Source: Candidatus Aegiribacteria sp. (GTDB lineage Bacteria > Fermentibacterota > Fermentibacteria > Fermentibacterales > Fermentibacteraceae). From it: a stretch of 7,782 nucleotides of DNA. The stretch spans positions 1-7,782 of the forward strand of contig JAIOSX010000213.1 in the NCBI GenBank assembly GCA_021107345.1. Direction: 5' to 3'. The position numbers and the translations under genes were made by a program. Position 1 is the first letter of the stretch; every line of letters begins with the position of its first letter. The notes under the pieces are model-generated. The model saw nothing but the letters and a program-made list of their open reading frames with translations. It was not told the origin of the DNA and made no database searches. Below, one piece after another: positions 6,244 through 7,782 of the stretch.

Positions 6244-6923
6244 AACTGTCTGTATCCATCCCAGATGCTGGGATTAACCAGGTGTCCCCTGTCAAGATAA
6301 AGAAACCTTGCAGTTCCTGCCGGAACCTGCCGGGGATCGTGAGTAGCCAGAATAACTGCCGTTCCTGATCTGTTGATCTCAATAAGCAGATCGATCACCC
6401 TTCGAGAAACCTCAGGATCAAGGTTTCCAGTTGGTTCATCGGCAAGGAGTATGACAGGATGGGCAACCATGGCCCTTGCAATGGCCACCCTCTGCTGTTC
6501 TCCTCCTGATAACTCATGAGGGTATGACCCCCTCCGATGGTTCAGTTCCATCTCGGCAAGGAGCGAGAATACCCTCCTTCTTATGGCTTTTGTTGAAGTT
6601 CCGGCAACCTGCAGGGGCAGGGCAACGTTATCGAATACATTTCTTTCCGGAAGAAGTCGGAAATCCTGGAAAACAATACCCAGTTTACGCCTGAGAAGTG
6701 GCAAATCGCATTTTTTTATCCTGTCCGATCTGTATCCCGCCACTTCAACTGAACCCGTGCTGGGCAGATCACCCATCCAGATATGTCTGAAGAGGGTGGT
6801 TTTACCTGCACCACTGGGCCCTGAGACCACAAGGAATTCCCCCTGGTTGACCTGAAGGTTTATGTTCTCGAGAGCCGGCCAGTCGTTGTAATACCTGCTT
6901 ACATTCTGGAAGGTGATCATCAT
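6240..6923 (-). CDS. ftsE: Cell division ATP-binding protein FtsE
   Basis: This 227-residue ABC ATPase has the compact size of FtsE. All nucleotide-binding elements are present: Walker A GPSGAGKTT (35-43), Q-loop Gln86 within IVFQDFRLL, ABC signature LSGGEQQR (138-145), Walker B VILLADE (157-163, catalytic Glu163), D-loop GNLD and switch His195 in ATHD. The stretches IVFQDFRLLP and LADEPTGNLD are typical of the FtsE/LolD branch, and the adjacent ftsX settles the choice for FtsE. ATG codons stand in tandem at 6923 and 6920. GGAGG lies 4 nt before the first and 7 nt before the second, so initiation at 6920 is about equally likely. The first ATG shares one base with the stop codon of the S4 gene (TAATG), suggesting translational coupling. 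It acts on the cytoplasmic face, bound to FtsX. Confidence 0.95.
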   Translation of the reverse strand: MMITFQNVSRYYNDWPALENINLQVNQGEFLVVSGPSGAGKTTLFRHIWMGDLPSTGSVEVAGYRSDRIKKCDLPLLRRKLGIVFQDFRLLPERNVFDNVALPLQVAGTSTKAIRRRVFSLLAEMELNHRRGSYPHELSGGEQQRVAIARAMVAHPVILLADEPTGNLDPEVSRRVIDLLIEINRSGTAVILATHDPRQVPAGTARFLYLDRGHLVNPSIWDGYRQL

Positions 6924-7195
6924 TAACCCTCCATTCCGACTATTCTGCAGTAATCCTGTCGATCCTTTCTGGGAACCTGCTTTTTTGAAGGGATCTCAAG
7001 TACGAAAACCGATATTTCGGAATCGTCAGGTTTTACTATCTTAATCAGGTCGCCCTTCTTCACGGAACAGGATGACTTAACTGCCAGGTCATCAATAGAT
7101 ATGCAGCCGGCTTTGCAGGCTTTACCGGCAATAGACCGGGTTTTGAATATACCCATCAGTTTAAGGTAGACATCAATCCGCACTTGAACCATCAT
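6923..7195 (-). CDS. Small S4-domain RNA-binding protein (RqcP/Hsp15 class)
   Basis: This protein has up to 90 residues and consists almost wholly of one S4 RNA-binding domain. VRIDVYLKLMGIFKTRSIAGKAC is followed by KAGCISIDDLAVKSS, then VKKGDLIKI and a short basic tail. The order matches RqcP (YabO) and Hsp15 (HslR), which bind the large ribosomal subunit during rescue of stalled chains. Which of the two is the true counterpart cannot be settled here. Starts are ambiguous. Tandem ATGs at 7195 and 7192 are close to GGAG. A GTG at 7183 would begin the protein at the residue where most family members begin (MRLDxFLK). All starts overlap the end of the upstream isomerase gene, by 11 to 23 nt. 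The stop codon overlaps the ftsE start. The S4 call is firm and the role is inferred. Confidence 0.85.
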   Translation of the reverse strand: MMVQVRIDVYLKLMGIFKTRSIAGKACKAGCISIDDLAVKSSCSVKKGDLIKIVKPDDSEISVFVLEIPSKKQVPRKDRQDYCRIVGMEG

Positions 7196-7782
7196 TCTCC
7201 AGGAAGTATATCACCGGCATTTCACCGCGCAGAGAATCAACCACTGAGTTGTACGTATCCTGGTAGATGACCTGCTGTACAAGTCCGGTAAGTTCCGTCT
7301 CGCTATAGGAGTTCCAATCAATGTCACCAGTATCTTCGTAGAGTCTGATAAGAACAACGGCTCCAGAGCTCTCCAGAATAATCGGTTCGGAACAGGAACC
7401 GATCTCAAGTTCTTCAACCGCTTCCGCCACTTCATACATCCATAATTTCAACGGTACTATCCCCATGTCACCGCCGTTTTCGGAATTAGACCTGTCCCGG
7501 CTGTACATTCTGGCGGCATCCTCAAATGATAATTGTGAGTTGCGGATATCACAGAGTATACCCTCTGCTTCCGCAACTGTGCGGTTTGTATCATCCAGGT
7601 CTATGGGAACAACTCTGAGTATGTGGCTGGCTTCAATCGTACCGTCTTCATTCCTGCCATCAAGCCTGATTATATGTATACCGAAGGGGGTCACAACCAG
7701 TTCGCTTATTTCACCTGTTTCAAGTAAAAACGCGGCATCTTCAAAGGCGTAAGTCATCGTTCCAAGACCGAATGTTCCCAGA
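7173..7782 (-). CDS. Tandem parvulin-type peptidyl-prolyl isomerase (PpiC/SurA-like), 5' end off window
   Basis: The frame is open to the right edge, so only the last 202 residues are visible and the N-terminus, including any signal peptide, is missing. Residues 1-42 of the fragment are the end of one parvulin domain, with FGLGTMTYAFEDAAFLLETG and an intact VTPFGIHIIRLDG. Residues about 51-148 form a second parvulin domain (ASHILRVVP, FEDAARMYSRDRS, NGGDMGIVP, ELEIGSCSEPI). In this second domain the usual FGYHII strand reads SSGAVVLIRL, so the conserved histidine is absent and the domain may serve as a chaperone rather than an enzyme. SurA shows a comparable inactive domain. These proteins normally fold exported polypeptides in the periplasm or outside the membrane. 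An ATG at 7757 lies within the first domain and is not the start. The gene overlaps the S4 gene and is the first visible member of the cluster. Confidence 0.88.
   Translation of the reverse strand, partial: LGTFGLGTMTYAFEDAAFLLETGEISELVVTPFGIHIIRLDGRNEDGTIEASHILRVVPIDLDDTNRTVAEAEGILCDIRNSQLSFEDAARMYSRDRSNSENGGDMGIVPLKLWMYEVAEAVEELEIGSCSEPIILESSGAVVLIRLYEDTGDIDWNSYSETELTGLVQQVIYQDTYNSVVDSLRGEMPVIYFLENDGSSAD

Noticed and set aside
1..7782. search for CRISPR arrays, transposons, tRNA or rRNA genes, phage or toxin-antitoxin genes
   Set aside because: No spaced repeats, terminal inverted repeats with transposase, cloverleaf-like stretches or matching proteins were seen. The region looks like stable chromosomal core plus one surface-protein gene.

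Overview
All genes that can be supported in this window lie on the minus strand, so the biological reading order runs from position 7782 down to 1. The window is densely packed and has no gene-free stretch above 300 bases. The longest non-coding gap is about 150 bases, near 400-546. No rRNA, tRNA, CRISPR array, insertion sequence or phage gene was seen. The organism looks like a Gram-negative-type bacterium: it has FtsEX, YajC, a tandem parvulin protein and a secreted protein ending in a FlgD-like/type IX-style sorting domain (YPNPF motif). That tail is typical of the FCB group and related candidate phyla (Bacteroidota, Fermentibacterota, Latescibacterota, WOR-3 and similar). A Fermentibacterota-like lineage is my best guess, but this is inference from protein style, not a search result.

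Region 1 (7782 to 2718) is a tight eight-gene cluster. In order: the 3' part of a tandem PpiC/SurA-type peptidyl-prolyl isomerase, a 90-residue-or-shorter S4 RNA-binding protein (RqcP/Hsp15 class), ftsE, ftsX, a YajC-family protein with an unusual threonine-rich exported N-terminus, peptide deformylase (def), methionyl-tRNA formyltransferase (fmt) and a membrane-anchored DUF116 protein. Most junctions overlap (TGATG, TAATG, ATGA, or 11-23 nt overlaps) or are separated by only 12-37 nt. This suggests one transcript, with its promoter beyond the right edge. The functional theme is the life of a new protein: initiator-tRNA formylation, deformylation, translocon accessory, folding outside the membrane, a probable ribosome/RNA-binding factor, and the FtsEX division/cell-wall complex.

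Region 2 (2687 to 547) is a separate transcription unit. A strong sigma70-type promoter (TTGACA, 17-nt spacer, extended -10) drives a 688-residue secreted protein with a signal peptide, a PKD domain, a long right-handed parallel beta-helix and a C-terminal FlgD-Ig/sorting domain. The predicted transcript start lies at about 2652, so translation must begin at the internal ATG at 2613 rather than at the first ATG of the open frame.

Region 3 (546 to 1) holds an intergenic stretch with a candidate promoter and a 9-bp direct repeat, then the N-terminal part of a Roadblock/LC7 (MglB-like) protein that runs off the left edge. I see no clearly new multi-gene system. The points most worth checking are the gene combination in region 1, the odd YajC, the second parvulin domain lacking its usual histidine motif, and the membrane-anchored DUF116 protein.
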